From contig CAVYBK010000004.1 in the NCBI GenBank assembly GCA_963766725.1, forward strand, positions 1 to 64,000: a DNA stretch of 64,000 bases. The letters are read 5' to 3'. A program made the position numbers and the translations under genes. The notes under the pieces are model-generated. The model made no database searches. It was given only the letters and a program-made list of their open reading frames with translations, and was not told the DNA's origin. The DNA is from DATEOR01 sp963766725. Lineage in GTDB: Bacteria; Actinomycetota; Thermoleophilia; Gaiellales; Gaiellaceae. Of this stretch, positions 23,800 to 32,500 are shown in pieces (positions within the stretch are counted from its first letter, which is position 1; every line of letters begins with the position of its first letter).

Positions 23800-26367
23800 T
23801 TAGTGGTCGGTGATCCGGAAGACGGTGTCGGCGGTGGACGGCGGCGTCCCGTCGACGGCGTCGACGGGCTGGGCGCGCAGGCGGAGGACGTAGGTGCCCG
23901 GCTCGAGCACCTTGCCGTCCGGGCCGCGACCGGTCAGGCCGAACGCGTAGCGGCCGGGCAGCAGGTCTCGCATGCGCGCGATGACGCCAAGGCGCTTGCC
24001 CTTGGGCGTCCAGAGCTCGAGATCGAGGAGTCCGACGGGCTCGATCTGCTCGCCTCCGGAGCCGGATACGGCGTGGCCGGCGCGGAACGCGAGCACTGCG
24101 GGAGCTGACTTCGACGGCGCGAACTCCCAGTTGGACAGGCTGACGGAATCGACGAGCGCAAGGTCTGCCGGCCGCGGCGCGATCGCCCACGGGATCCGGG
24201 CAGCCCGCGCACCTCGGGCCGAGACGACGACCACGCCGCTCGCGCCGTCTCCCAGCTCGGCCGTCGCGGAGACATTGAGCTGCACGCTCGAGGAGGCGCC
24301 GGGCCCGAGGCTGAGGTGGGCCGGCTGCGCCGTGAACGAGACCCTCGCGGGGCCGGGCTGGTCCGGAACGAGCCCGAACACGACCTCGAGCGGCCTGGTG
24401 GAGAGGTTCTTGACCGTCAGCGTCTGGGAGGATGACCAGTCGGTGCCCCCCGCGCGGCCGAAGGCCACGGTCGCCGGCTCGACGGACAGCTCCGCGGTCG
24501 ACGCGGCGGCGGGGTCGATACCGCCCGCTCCCTCTCGCGTGACCGGCTGGACGCCCCCGAGGGGCTCGGCGCTCCCGACGAGCACTGCGCGAAGCTCGGA
24601 TGCAGTCAGCCCGGTGCGCGCCTGTGCGACCAGCGCGGCCGCGCCGGCTGCGACTGCGGCCGCGGCGCTCGAGCCGCTGACCGTCGAGTACCGCGGGAAG
24701 CCGTCGGCAGAAGGATCGAACGTGGCGAGGCCGACTCCCGGCGCGACGACATCCGGCTTCACGCGCCCGTCGAACGAAAGTCCTCCGGAGGAGAACCCAG
24801 CGACGGCGTCGAGTCCCGGGTTGACGACCGTGCCGGCGGGGGCAAGGACGGCGGACACCTGTCGGCCCTCGCGGAGCGCGTCCATCGCGTCCGCCCCGGT
24901 CTCCCCGGAGAGGGCGAGAATCGGGAGTGCCGTCGCCTGGTCGGCGTCGAGCGCGCCAGCCGGCAGAGCCGTTCCGTAGACGAGCAGCGCCGCCGCTCCG
25001 GCCGCCTTGGCGTTCCGCGCCTTGGCTTCGAGCGAGCTCCCGTCTGCAGGGACGAGCGCGGCTCGCCCGGCGACCCGGCTCACGCCCCTCGTGTCGAAGA
25101 AATCTCCGAGCGTCGAACCGCCGGACTCGGCCTCCGCCGCTTGCGTCGGGCTCGAGAGCGAGGGGCCGAGGAGGCCCGCGACGCCCAGGGTCGCCTCGGC
25201 GGAAAGCGTCGTCTTGCCGAGGATGCGAACCGGCCCCGCGGAGATCGTGTCCCCGCCCGCGCGGACCCAGGCGTTCGCCACCGCGACCCGGGTGCGCGAG
25301 TCGGCGACGCCCACAGTGAGCGCATCCGCGGCTCCGCCCGGTGCGCCGATGCTGCCGAAGCCGACTCCCGAGCTCCCGTCGTTGCCGGCGGACGCGACGA
25401 CGAGCGTGCCCAGCTTGGTCGCGCCCTCGACGGCGCGCGACTCGGGGCTGTCGGTGAAAGCGGCGAACGGCTCGACGAGCGGCGCGAGCGCGACCGTCGC
25501 CCCGTCCGTCACGGCTCCGTCGCCGTTGGGGTCGACTGCGCGCTCGAGCCCGGCGATCAGTTGGTCGCCGCGCCCGGTCAGCGCGAAACTCCCGTCTTTG
25601 CCCTGCTGCCAGCCGACGACGCGGATCGGAACGATCTTCGCGCCCGGGGCCACGGCCGCGACGAGCCCGGCCATCCGCGTCCCGTGCGCCTCGATTCGGC
25701 CCTCGCCCGAGGGGTCGGCCTCGGGCAGAGGATTCCTGTCTCCGCCGACGACGTCGAACCCCCGGCGCAGACGGTTGGCGAGCGCGGCCTGCTCCGCATC
25801 GACTCCCGTGTCGAGCAGGGCGACCTTGGTGCCCTGGCCGTCGAATCCGGGGAGGCTGACACCGGCCTGGGCGCCGACTGCCGGCGCCCGCAAGGCTTCC
25901 GCCTCCGCGGGATAGACCGCTCGCACCGGATAGACGCCGATCACGGACGGGTTACGGTCGAGCTCGGCGACGGCCCGCGCGTCGAGGGTGGCCGAGAAGC
26001 CGTTCAGCGTCTTCGTGAAGATCTGCTCGCGCTCGATGGCGACGCCGCGCTCGCGGAGCGAGGCGAGGAACGCGTCCTGCTCAGCCTCGATATCGGCGAC
26101 CCACTGGCGCTGCTTCGCCGCCCCGACCTTCCCGCTTGCCGCCTCTATCCGGTCGGCGAGCGAGGGCGACGAGAGGACGACGATCGCCCGCGAGCCGACC
26201 TCGGCCTGGGGGCGGTCGCCGAAGATGGAGTGCCACGCGCGGCCGGCCGCGTCCGTGACGGTCTGACGCGCGCCCTGGACGTTGCCGACGAGCATGAACG
26301 CCGCGACCCCCGCGACAGCTGCGAGCACCCATGCGCGCGCGAGCTCAGGCCGCCGTCGCGTAGGCAT
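23800..26367 (-). CDS. Secreted subtilisin-like (S8) serine protease with PA insert
   Basis: About 855 aa. An N-terminal signal/anchor (WVLAAVAGVAAFMLVG) is followed by an I9-type propeptide ending near LDRNPSVIGVYPV. Catalytic residues: Asp in VALLDTGVD, His in EAHGTRMAG, oxyanion Asn in VASAGNDGSSG, and Ser in SGSSAAAAVAAG (Ser replaces the usual Thr of GTSMA). A protease-associated domain is inserted before the Ser block, and the C-terminal part looks like Fn3-type beta domains. I chose ATG 26367, which overlaps the tsaD stop by 23 bp; an upstream ATG at 26406 lies inside tsaD. Confidence 0.9.
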   Translation of the reverse strand: MPTRRRPELARAWVLAAVAGVAAFMLVGNVQGARQTVTDAAGRAWHSIFGDRPQAEVGSRAIVVLSSPSLADRIEAASGKVGAAKQRQWVADIEAEQDAFLASLRERGVAIEREQIFTKTLNGFSATLDARAVAELDRNPSVIGVYPVRAVYPAEAEALRAPAVGAQAGVSLPGFDGQGTKVALLDTGVDAEQAALANRLRRGFDVVGGDRNPLPEADPSGEGRIEAHGTRMAGLVAAVAPGAKIVPIRVVGWQQGKDGSFALTGRGDQLIAGLERAVDPNGDGAVTDGATVALAPLVEPFAAFTDSPESRAVEGATKLGTLVVASAGNDGSSGVGFGSIGAPGGAADALTVGVADSRTRVAVANAWVRAGGDTISAGPVRILGKTTLSAEATLGVAGLLGPSLSSPTQAAEAESGGSTLGDFFDTRGVSRVAGRAALVPADGSSLEAKARNAKAAGAAALLVYGTALPAGALDADQATALPILALSGETGADAMDALREGRQVSAVLAPAGTVVNPGLDAVAGFSSGGLSFDGRVKPDVVAPGVGLATFDPSADGFPRYSTVSGSSAAAAVAAGAAALVAQARTGLTASELRAVLVGSAEPLGGVQPVTREGAGGIDPAAASTAELSVEPATVAFGRAGGTDWSSSQTLTVKNLSTRPLEVVFGLVPDQPGPARVSFTAQPAHLSLGPGASSSVQLNVSATAELGDGASGVVVVSARGARAARIPWAIAPRPADLALVDSVSLSNWEFAPSKSAPAVLAFRAGHAVSGSGGEQIEPVGLLDLELWTPKGKRLGVIARMRDLLPGRYAFGLTGRGPDGKVLEPGTYVLRLRAQPVDAVDGTPPSTADTVFRITDH

Positions 26368-27328
26368 CGAGCGCAAGATACTCCGGAAAGGGGACGGCCG
26401 TTGCATACCTGGCCGCCGAGGCGATCATCGCCGCGTTGTCGGTGCAGAGCGAGAGAGGCGCGAGCGCCGCATCCGGAAGGGCCGAGCGGAGCTCCGAGTT
26501 CGCGGCGACGCCGCCGACGACCGCGACCCGGGAGTGCCCTGCTTGCTCCGCCGCCTGGGTCGTGCGCTCGACGAGGGCGCGCACGATCGCGCGCTGATAG
26601 CTCGCGGCGAGGTCGGCGCGGCGCGCCTCGAGCTCCTCCGCGCCCAGGTCCCGCACCGCGTAGAGCAATGCGGTCTTCAGGCCGGAGAAGGAGAAGTCCA
26701 GGCCCGAGACGCGGGCGACGGGGAAGCGGTACGCCTCCGGGTCGCCCTCGCGGGCGAGCCGGTCGATCGCGGCTCCGCCGGGGTAGCCGAGCCCGAGGAG
26801 CCGCGCACCCTTGTCGAAGGCCTCACCCGCCGCGTCGTCGAGCGTCGTCCCGAGGACCGTGAAGCCCTCGCGGTCGCGCACGTCGAGAAGCAGCGTGTGG
26901 CCGCCGCTCGCCAGCAGGCAGAGGAACGGCGGCTCCTCGTCCTGGGGCTGGAGGTAGAGCGAGGCGACGTGACCGTGGAGATGGTCGACGGGGATGAGCG
27001 GGAGCCGCCGCGACCAGGCGATCGCCTTCGCCGCCGAGATGCCCACGAGGAGCGCGCCGATGAGCCCCGGCCCGCGCGTGACGGCGACCGCATCGATCCC
27101 GTCGAGCGGCGTGCCTGCCTCGGCGAGGGCCTCTTCGACCACCGGCGCGACGAGCTCGAGATGCCGGCGAGACGCGACCTCGGGGACGACGCCGCCGAAG
27201 CGCGCGTGGAGCTCCGCCTGGGAGGAGACGACGTTCGCGAGAATGCGCCCGTCTTCCGTGACGACGGCCGCCGCGGTCTCGTCACAGGACGTCTCGACCC
27301 CCAGGAGTGTCCCGACCGGCGACGCCAT
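26345..27328 (-). CDS. tsaD: tRNA N6-threonylcarbamoyltransferase TsaD
   Basis: ASKHA-fold enzyme of 327 aa transferring threonylcarbamoyl to A37 of ANN-decoding tRNAs. LLGVETSCDETAAAVV, VTRGPGLIGALLVG, metal-binding HLHGH (VDHLHGHVAS), CLLASGGHT and VVGGVAANSELR are all present. It starts immediately after the rimI stop and completes the tsaE-tsaB-rimI-tsaD cluster on the minus strand. Confidence 0.97.
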   Translation of the reverse strand: MASPVGTLLGVETSCDETAAAVVTEDGRILANVVSSQAELHARFGGVVPEVASRRHLELVAPVVEEALAEAGTPLDGIDAVAVTRGPGLIGALLVGISAAKAIAWSRRLPLIPVDHLHGHVASLYLQPQDEEPPFLCLLASGGHTLLLDVRDREGFTVLGTTLDDAAGEAFDKGARLLGLGYPGGAAIDRLAREGDPEAYRFPVARVSGLDFSFSGLKTALLYAVRDLGAEELEARRADLAASYQRAIVRALVERTTQAAEQAGHSRVAVVGGVAANSELRSALPDAALAPLSLCTDNAAMIASAARYATAVPFPEYLALDAYATAA

Positions 27329-27796
27329 CTAGCCCTCGCGGGCGGCGACCTGGCGGATCGGGTCTTTCCACATGATCAGCGCGTCCTCACGGTTGTCCGT
27401 GTAGTACCCGCGGCGGAGCCCGCTCGGCTCGAAGCCGAAGCGCTCGTAAAGGGCGATGGCGGTCGCGTTCGACACGCGCACTTCGAGCGTGTACCCGCGG
27501 CGCGGATCGCCCGCCGTGAGCTCGAAGAGCTCGTCGAGGAGCCGGCTCGCGACTCCCTGGCGGCGACATTCCGGGTGCACCGCGACGTTCATGATGTGCC
27601 ACGCGTCCACGTAGCGGGAGACGATCAGGTACGCGACCAGCCCGCCGGCTTCGGGGTCGAAAGCGCCCAGGGAGACGGAGGACGGCTTGGCGAGCTCGCC
27701 GGCGAACATCGAGCGCGACCACGGCGTCGGATAGACCGCGTTCTCGATCGCGACGATGGGGTCGAGATCCTGGAGGCTGAGCCGGCGGATCTCCAT
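27329..27796 (-). CDS. rimI: Ribosomal protein bS18-alanine N-acetyltransferase RimI
   Basis: GNAT enzyme of 155 aa. The start MEIRRLSLQDLDPIVAIE is typical; VAVHPECRRQGVASRLL is the acetyl-CoA pyrophosphate loop, followed by LEVRVSNATAIALYERFGF and RRGYYTDNREDALIM, the RimI-specific end. Known role is acetylation of the N-terminal Ala of S18; in many bacteria it sits inside the tsa cluster as here. Its start overlaps the tsaB stop by one base. Confidence 0.95.
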   Translation of the reverse strand: MEIRRLSLQDLDPIVAIENAVYPTPWSRSMFAGELAKPSSVSLGAFDPEAGGLVAYLIVSRYVDAWHIMNVAVHPECRRQGVASRLLDELFELTAGDPRRGYTLEVRVSNATAIALYERFGFEPSGLRRGYYTDNREDALIMWKDPIRQVAAREG

Positions 27797-28395
27797 CAGC
27801 GCTCGAGCGCTTTCTCGGCGTCCGGCACGCGGAGGTAGATCGGCTCGGCGGCATCGGCCGGCCCGAAGTCTCGAGCAAGAGCGGCGGTATGTCGCGCCCA
27901 GGGAATGTGGCGTTGGTCGTCGTCCCCGGGAACCTCGGCCCCGCGTGCCTCGAGCTCGGCGCGGTAGAGCACCGCGCCGTCGCCCACGTAGGTCCGGCCC
28001 GCCTCGACGACCAGCGCCTCCGGTTTGCGGACGACCGGCGCTCCGCTCTCCAGGGTGAAGACCTCGCCTCGCCGGCCGTCGATCACGGGCACGGCCCCGG
28101 GCGCGCCCGCGGCGAGCGCGTCGAGTGTGGGAACACCGGCGACGGGCGCGCCGAGCGAAAGCGAGAGTGCTCGCGCAGTGACGAGCCCGATGCGAAGGCC
28201 GGTGTAGCTCCCGGGTCCGGTGCCGACCGCGATCGCCTCGACCGCGACCGGCTCGAGCCCGGCCTCGGCGATGAGCGCCTGCGCGTCTTCGAGGACCCGG
28301 ACAGGCCTGGACGCGCGCTCGCCGACGATCTTCCCGTCCCGCACAAGAGCGCTCGTCGCCACGTCCGTGGCGGTGTCAAACGCGAGGATCAGCAC
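27796..28395 (-). CDS. tsaB: tRNA threonylcarbamoyladenosine accessory protein TsaB
   Basis: ASKHA-fold partner of TsaD, 199 aa. It begins LILAFDTATDVATSALV and has VGTGPGSYTGLRIGL and VIDGRRGEVF, characteristic of TsaB. It scaffolds the TsaD-TsaE complex. It overlaps the tsaE gene end by 20 bp. Confidence 0.95.
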   Translation of the reverse strand: MLILAFDTATDVATSALVRDGKIVGERASRPVRVLEDAQALIAEAGLEPVAVEAIAVGTGPGSYTGLRIGLVTARALSLSLGAPVAGVPTLDALAAGAPGAVPVIDGRRGEVFTLESGAPVVRKPEALVVEAGRTYVGDGAVLYRAELEARGAEVPGDDDQRHIPWARHTAALARDFGPADAAEPIYLRVPDAEKALER

Positions 28396-28837
28396 CTGTA
28401 AAAACGCTAGTTTCCAGGGATTTTTCGTCGCTTTCCAGCATGATCAGTCTACGCGTCTCCCCGACGTGCTGCAAACTCACGCGCGCCTTTTCGGCCGGCA
28501 GGAACCCGGCTCCGGCCTGCGGCCACTCGACGAAGACGACGGCGTCCTCGAAGTACTCCTCCAGGTCTCCCCACTCCGCGTGCGACATACCCTCGAACCG
28601 ATAGAGGTCGAGGTGGGAGACGTCAACCCTCCCCCGGTAGCGGTGGCCGATCGTGTACGTCGGGCTGGTCACCGGCCCCTCGACGCCGAGCGCGCGCGCG
28701 GCCCCGCGCACGAAGGTGGTCTTGCCGGAGCCGAGCTCCCCCTGGACGAGCACGACGTCGCCCGGAGCCAGTTCGGCTGCCAGCCGCCCCGCGAGGCGCT
28801 CGGTCTCCTCGGGCGAGTCCGACTCGAGCTCGGTCAC
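28376..28837 (-). CDS. tsaE: tRNA threonylcarbamoyladenosine ATPase TsaE
   Basis: P-loop protein of 153 aa. Walker A QGELGSGKTTFVRG near residue 35, then SPTYTIGHRY and VSHLDLYRFEG, and ECxxWP-like VFVEWPQAG. The GTG start at 28837 opens directly at the conserved TELESDSPEETERLA. First gene of the tsa cluster; ATP hydrolysis by TsaE resets TsaD. A longer upstream reading in this frame is non-coding. Confidence 0.94.
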   Translation of the reverse strand: MTELESDSPEETERLAGRLAAELAPGDVVLVQGELGSGKTTFVRGAARALGVEGPVTSPTYTIGHRYRGRVDVSHLDLYRFEGMSHAEWGDLEEYFEDAVVFVEWPQAGAGFLPAEKARVSLQHVGETRRLIMLESDEKSLETSVFTGADPRV

Positions 28838-28896
28838 GGGCGCAGCGTAGTGGCCCGCGCGGGCTAGTCGTCGTCGACGATAGGCCGAAACGTCGG

Positions 28897-29574
28897 CTAG
28901 AAGAGGCCGAGCTGCTCGGTCGGCGCAGGCGGGGCTGCCTGCGGCGCGACCGGGAACTGGATCACCTGGGCCGGAGCGCCCGACTGCTCCGTGAGCAGGC
29001 CGGGAATGCGGCGGAAGTCGTCCTCGAGCGTCCGCAGCATCGCCGGGGTGTAGAGCGCGGCCGCCGGGTGGTAGATCGGGTAGAGCGTGACGGCCCTTCC
29101 GCCGAGCGTGGCCTCCTGCGGATGGCCGTGCACCCGTGTGATGCCGTGAGGCTTGCCCGAGAGGAGCTTCGTGGCGAAGTTGCCGAGCGTGGCGATCAGC
29201 TTCGGCTCGATGAGCTCGATCTGCTTGAAGAGGTGGCTCTCGCAGGCCTCGATCTCGTCGGGCTGCGGGTCGCGGTTCCCGGGCGGGCGGCACTTGATCA
29301 CGTTGGCGATGTAGACGTTCTCGCGCGTGAGGCCGATTCCGGCGAGGAGCTTGTCGAGGAGCTTCCCGGCCTGGCCAACGAACGGATAGCCCTGCTTGTC
29401 CTCGTGGAAGCCGGGCGCCTCGCCCACGAACATGAGGTCGGCGGCGGGATCGCCGACGCCGAAGACGACCTGCGTCCGCCCCGAAGAGAGGCGGCAGCGC
29501 GTGCAGGCCGACGTTTCGGTCGCGTAGGCCGCGAGCTCGGAGCGGCGGCTCAGTGCGTCAGGATCCGCAGCCAC
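28897..29574 (-). CDS. Family 4 uracil-DNA glycosylase (4Fe-4S)
   Basis: DNA repair enzyme of 225 aa that excises uracil from DNA. CTRCRLSSGRT and the pair of Cys in IKCRPPGNRDPQ and EIEACESH are the four cluster ligands; GEAPGFHEDKQGYPFVGQAG is the family 4/5 active-site motif and YHPAAALY carries the conserved His. A Pro/Ala/Gln-rich tail ends in QLGLF, resembling a short clamp-binding motif (Q-x-x-L-F), so interaction with the beta clamp is possible. Start: GTG 29574, overlapping the FmdB gene by 17 bp. Confidence 0.92.
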   Translation of the reverse strand: MAADPDALSRRSELAAYATETSACTRCRLSSGRTQVVFGVGDPAADLMFVGEAPGFHEDKQGYPFVGQAGKLLDKLLAGIGLTRENVYIANVIKCRPPGNRDPQPDEIEACESHLFKQIELIEPKLIATLGNFATKLLSGKPHGITRVHGHPQEATLGGRAVTLYPIYHPAAALYTPAMLRTLEDDFRRIPGLLTEQSGAPAQVIQFPVAPQAAPPAPTEQLGLF

Positions 29575-29773
29575 AGCCCCCGCCGCAGCATCCGCCTCCG
29601 GAGGATCCGCCGAAGCTCGGTTGCCCGGCGGTGCCGTGAGCCGCGAACACGGAAAGCTGGCGGCGCGTCTTCGCGGAGCCGCAGTCCGGGCAGTCGGGAT
29701 CGCCGTCGTCCAGCCGCAAGAGCTCCTCGAAGTGGCTCTCGCACGACATGCACACGAACTCGTAGATCGGCAT
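29558..29773 (-). CDS. FmdB-type zinc-ribbon protein
   Basis: Small protein of 71 aa. MPIYEFVCMSCESHFEELL followed by CPDCGSAKTRRQLS forms a zinc ribbon (two CxxC knuckles). A Gly/Cys-rich tail (GGGCCGGGCGCGS) follows. FmdB-family proteins are described as putative regulators; function is unknown. Overlaps the glycosylase start by 17 bp. Confidence 0.85.
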   Translation of the reverse strand: MPIYEFVCMSCESHFEELLRLDDGDPDCPDCGSAKTRRQLSVFAAHGTAGQPSFGGSSGGGCCGGGCGCGS

Positions 29774-29828
29774 CGCCGAGGCAGTCTAGGCAGCTTCCCG
29801 GACAGTCTGCAAACGACTGCGGGAGAAG

Positions 29829-30233
29829 CTAGGAGCGCTCGCCGGGGTCGAGGTCGAGCGCGCAGGAGTTGATGCAGAAGCGAAGGCCGGTCGGGTGCGG
29901 GCCGTCCGGGAAGACGTGGCCTAGGTGGCCGCCGCACGAGGCGCAGTGGACCTCGGTGCGCATCCCGAGGAGACCCCAGTCGCGCTCGGTCTCGACCGCG
30001 TCGTCGCTCGCGGGCTCCCAGAAGCTCGGCCATCCCGTGCCCGACTCGTACTTCGTCTCCGAGGAGAAGACCTCCGCGCCGCAGCCGGCACAGCGGTAGG
30101 TGCCCGGGTCCTTCGTCGCGTGGTACCGGCCCGTGAAGGCGCGCTCCGTCCCCTTCTCGCGCAGCACGCCGTACTGCTCGGGAGTCAGCTCAGCCTTCCA
30201 CTCCTGATCGGTCTTCTCGACCTTCTCGCTCAC
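29829..30233 (-). CDS. msrB: Peptide methionine-R-sulfoxide reductase
   Basis: Zinc-containing MsrB of 134 aa which reduces the R form of methionine sulfoxide. YRCAGCGAEVF and CASCGGHLGHVF provide the zinc CxxC pairs, TKYESGTGWPSFW binds substrate, and RFCINSCAL carries the catalytic Cys. Its start overlaps the end of the upstream membrane protein gene by 4 bp. Confidence 0.96.
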   Translation of the reverse strand: MSEKVEKTDQEWKAELTPEQYGVLREKGTERAFTGRYHATKDPGTYRCAGCGAEVFSSETKYESGTGWPSFWEPASDDAVETERDWGLLGMRTEVHCASCGGHLGHVFPDGPHPTGLRFCINSCALDLDPGERS

Positions 30234-30896
30234 ACCCCAAGCCTACCCCGAGACCTGAACCCCGACGGGCGGGTCAGCCGCCATGCGGTGACGACGGCCA
30301 AGCCGGCCCAGATCAGGTCGAAGCCTCCGAAGACGTCGCCGAGGTTCTCGCGAAAGGCTCGGAAGATCTCCGAGTCGAAGTAGGAGATGTCGACGTCGAA
30401 GCGGTCCGACACCGCCTGCTTGAAGAAGTAGGCGTAGGAGATGTACTTGCCGATGACGATCCCGAGGACGCTCGAGACCACGGCCACGACCTGGAGCGGC
30501 GTGCCCTTCGCTCCACCGGCGAAGCGGACGACTCCGAAGCCGGCGAGGAACCCGATGCCCCAAGCGGCGATGCCGATCTCGTACTCGCTCAGGATCACGA
30601 TCAGGCCCCAGAGGAAGCCTCCGACGACCGCGGCGATGAGACCGCCCGCGATCCCCGGGCCGAGCGCAGAGCCCGGTGTAGCGCTCCTCCTCGGCGACGC
30701 GGGCGAGCTGGGGGTACACCGTGTCGACGAAGCCGCGTGCCTGCACGCGGTCGAGCCCCCGGTCTTCGAGCATGGCCGCGATCGTCTCCTGGTCGGTCCC
30801 CGCCCGGATCTGCTCCGCAATAAGCGCGATGTCGTCGTCGGTCGGCTCGCGCGTCACCTGCGCCTCGCTCTCCTCCCTCGACTCGTCCTTCTCCAT
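30230..30896 (-). CDS. Hypothetical membrane protein, frame broken once
   Basis: About 221 aa after repair. A polar N-terminus (TREPTDDDIALIAEQI, MLEDRGLDRVQARGFVDTVY) looks like a short helical domain. After one base is dropped near 30674, it continues ALGPGIAGGLIAAVVGGFLWGL and at least three membrane segments, with FFKQAVSDRFDVDISYFDSE between the third and fourth. Family not recognised. The start ATG 30896 is preceded by an in-frame ATG at 30932. Its stop overlaps the msrB start by 4 bp. Confidence 0.72.
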
Positions 30897-30959
30897 CGAG
30901 AACCCCTTCCGCGCGCTTGCGTGACGCGGCATCTTAGGAGGGCCGCTTGCCTTTCGGCA

Positions 30960-31703
30960 ATGGCTAGACTTCGGGTGCCCGGTATCCCCTACGGAACTGG
31001 AGCCGTGTTCGAATCAGCATGTGTCGTCGGCGCTGGACGCGTCGGCAAGGCGATGGCCGCACGCCTCGGCGAGCGGATTCCGACCCAGGTCGCGGGCCGC
31101 GACCTCGAGTGCGGCGACGCCGAGCTCGTCCTTCTCTGCGTGCCGGACCGCGCGATCGCGGAGGTCGCCGCAGCGATCCCGCCGGGTCCCTGGGTCGCGC
31201 ACACGAGCGGCGCCTGCAGGCTCGAGGCACTCGCTCCGCACGAGCGTCGCTTCAGCCTGCATCCGCTGCAGACCTTCACGCTCGACCGCGGCCCCGAGCA
31301 GCTCGACGGCGCGTGGGCAGCGGTGTCCGGGGAGAGCGCCGAGGCGCTCGCGGCCGGCGCCGAGCTCGCCGGAACGCTCGGGCTGAAGCCATTCGAGCTG
31401 GACGACGAGATGCGCCCGCTCTACCACGCAGCCGCGAGCTTCGTCTCGGCATTTCTCGTCACGCTGCACGACGTCGCCGCCGAGCTCATGGAGGCCGCGG
31501 GCGCCCCGCCAGAGGCGCTCGAGCCCCTGATGCGCCGGACGATCGAGAACGGGTTCCAGCACACCGGTCCGCTCGTCCGCGACGACTGGGAGACGGTCGA
31601 GCGCCACGCCGAGGCGATCGCCGCGCGGAGGCCCCAGCTCCTGCCCCTCTACCGCGCGCTCGCCGAGACGGAAGCGGCGCTCCTCGGAGCGAAGACGCCG
31701 TGA
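30960..31703 (+). CDS. DUF2520 Rossmann-fold oxidoreductase-like protein
   Basis: A 247-aa protein with an N-terminal dinucleotide-binding motif CVVGAGRVGKAMAARLG, then LVLLCVPDRAIAEVAA and HTSGACRLEAL, SLHPLQTF, and a helical C-terminal DUF2520 domain (YHAAASFVSAFLVTL). The layout resembles ketopantoate or 6-phosphogluconate dehydrogenase folds. It overlaps panC by 4 bp and is the first gene of the pantothenate set, so a ketopantoate reductase role is plausible but unproven. GTG at 31004 is an alternative start. Confidence 0.82.
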   Translation: MARLRVPGIPYGTGAVFESACVVGAGRVGKAMAARLGERIPTQVAGRDLECGDAELVLLCVPDRAIAEVAAAIPPGPWVAHTSGACRLEALAPHERRFSLHPLQTFTLDRGPEQLDGAWAAVSGESAEALAAGAELAGTLGLKPFELDDEMRPLYHAAASFVSAFLVTLHDVAAELMEAAGAPPEALEPLMRRTIENGFQHTGPLVRDDWETVERHAEAIAARRPQLLPLYRALAETEAALLGAKTP

Positions 31704-32500
31704 GGACGCTCCGCACGATCGCCGAGGTTCGCGAGGCCCTTCCGCGGGAAGGCGTCGGGCTCGTCCCCACGATGGGCGCGCTCCACGCCGGGCACGTCGC
31801 GCTCTTCGATGCGGCGCGCCGCGAGAACGACCTGGTGGTTGCCTCGATCTTCGTCAACCCGGCCCAGTTCGGCGCAGGGGAGGACTTCGACCGCTACCCG
31901 CGCGACGGGGAGGCGGACGCCGCCGTCGCCGAGGCGGCCGGCGTCGACTTTCTCTTCGTGCCGACGACCGCCGAGATGTATCCCGAGGGCTTCGACACGT
32001 GGGTCGAGGTCGAGAGTCTCTCCGCAGGCCCCGAGGGCGACGCGCGGCCAGGACATTTCCGCGGCGTCGCGACCGTCTGCCTGAAGCTCTTCAACATCGT
32101 GCGCCCCGATCGCGCCTATTTCGGGCAGAAGGACGCGCAGCAGGCGGCGGTCGTCGAGCGGCTCGTCGCGGACCTCAATCTCGAGCTCGAGATTCGCGTC
32201 GTCCCGACCGTGCGGGAAGAAGACGGCCTCGCCGTCAGCTCCCGCAACGCCTACCTCTCCGCCCAGGAGCGCAAGGCCGCCGCTGCTCTTCCGAAGGCCC
32301 TTCGTGCCGGCGAGGAGGCGCAGGGCCGCGGCGCCGACCCGCTCGAAGCGGCGCGGGCGGTTCTCGCCGCGGAGACGGGCCTGGAGCCCGAGTACGTCGA
32401 GCTCGCGAGGCTCGACGGCCGCGTCTACCTGCTCGCCGCCGCCCGGGCAGGACGCACCCGCCTCATCGACAACGTCGTTCTGGAAGGAGACCCGCTGTGA
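31700..32500 (+). CDS. panC: Pantothenate synthetase
   Basis: ATP-dependent ligase joining pantoate and beta-alanine, 266 aa. LVPTMGALHAGHVALF has the HIGH-like site, SIFVNPAQFGAGEDFDRYPR binds pantoate, FGQKDAQQAAVV and SSRNAYLS are the other active-site motifs. GTG start overlaps the DUF2520 stop (GTGA). It overlaps panB by 4 bp. Confidence 0.97.
   Translation: MRTLRTIAEVREALPREGVGLVPTMGALHAGHVALFDAARRENDLVVASIFVNPAQFGAGEDFDRYPRDGEADAAVAEAAGVDFLFVPTTAEMYPEGFDTWVEVESLSAGPEGDARPGHFRGVATVCLKLFNIVRPDRAYFGQKDAQQAAVVERLVADLNLELEIRVVPTVREEDGLAVSSRNAYLSAQERKAAAALPKALRAGEEAQGRGADPLEAARAVLAAETGLEPEYVELARLDGRVYLLAAARAGRTRLIDNVVLEGDPL

Noticed and set aside
31000..31020. TTCGAATC resembling a tRNA T arm
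   Set aside because: No acceptor or anticodon arm around it; it lies in the DUF2520 coding region.
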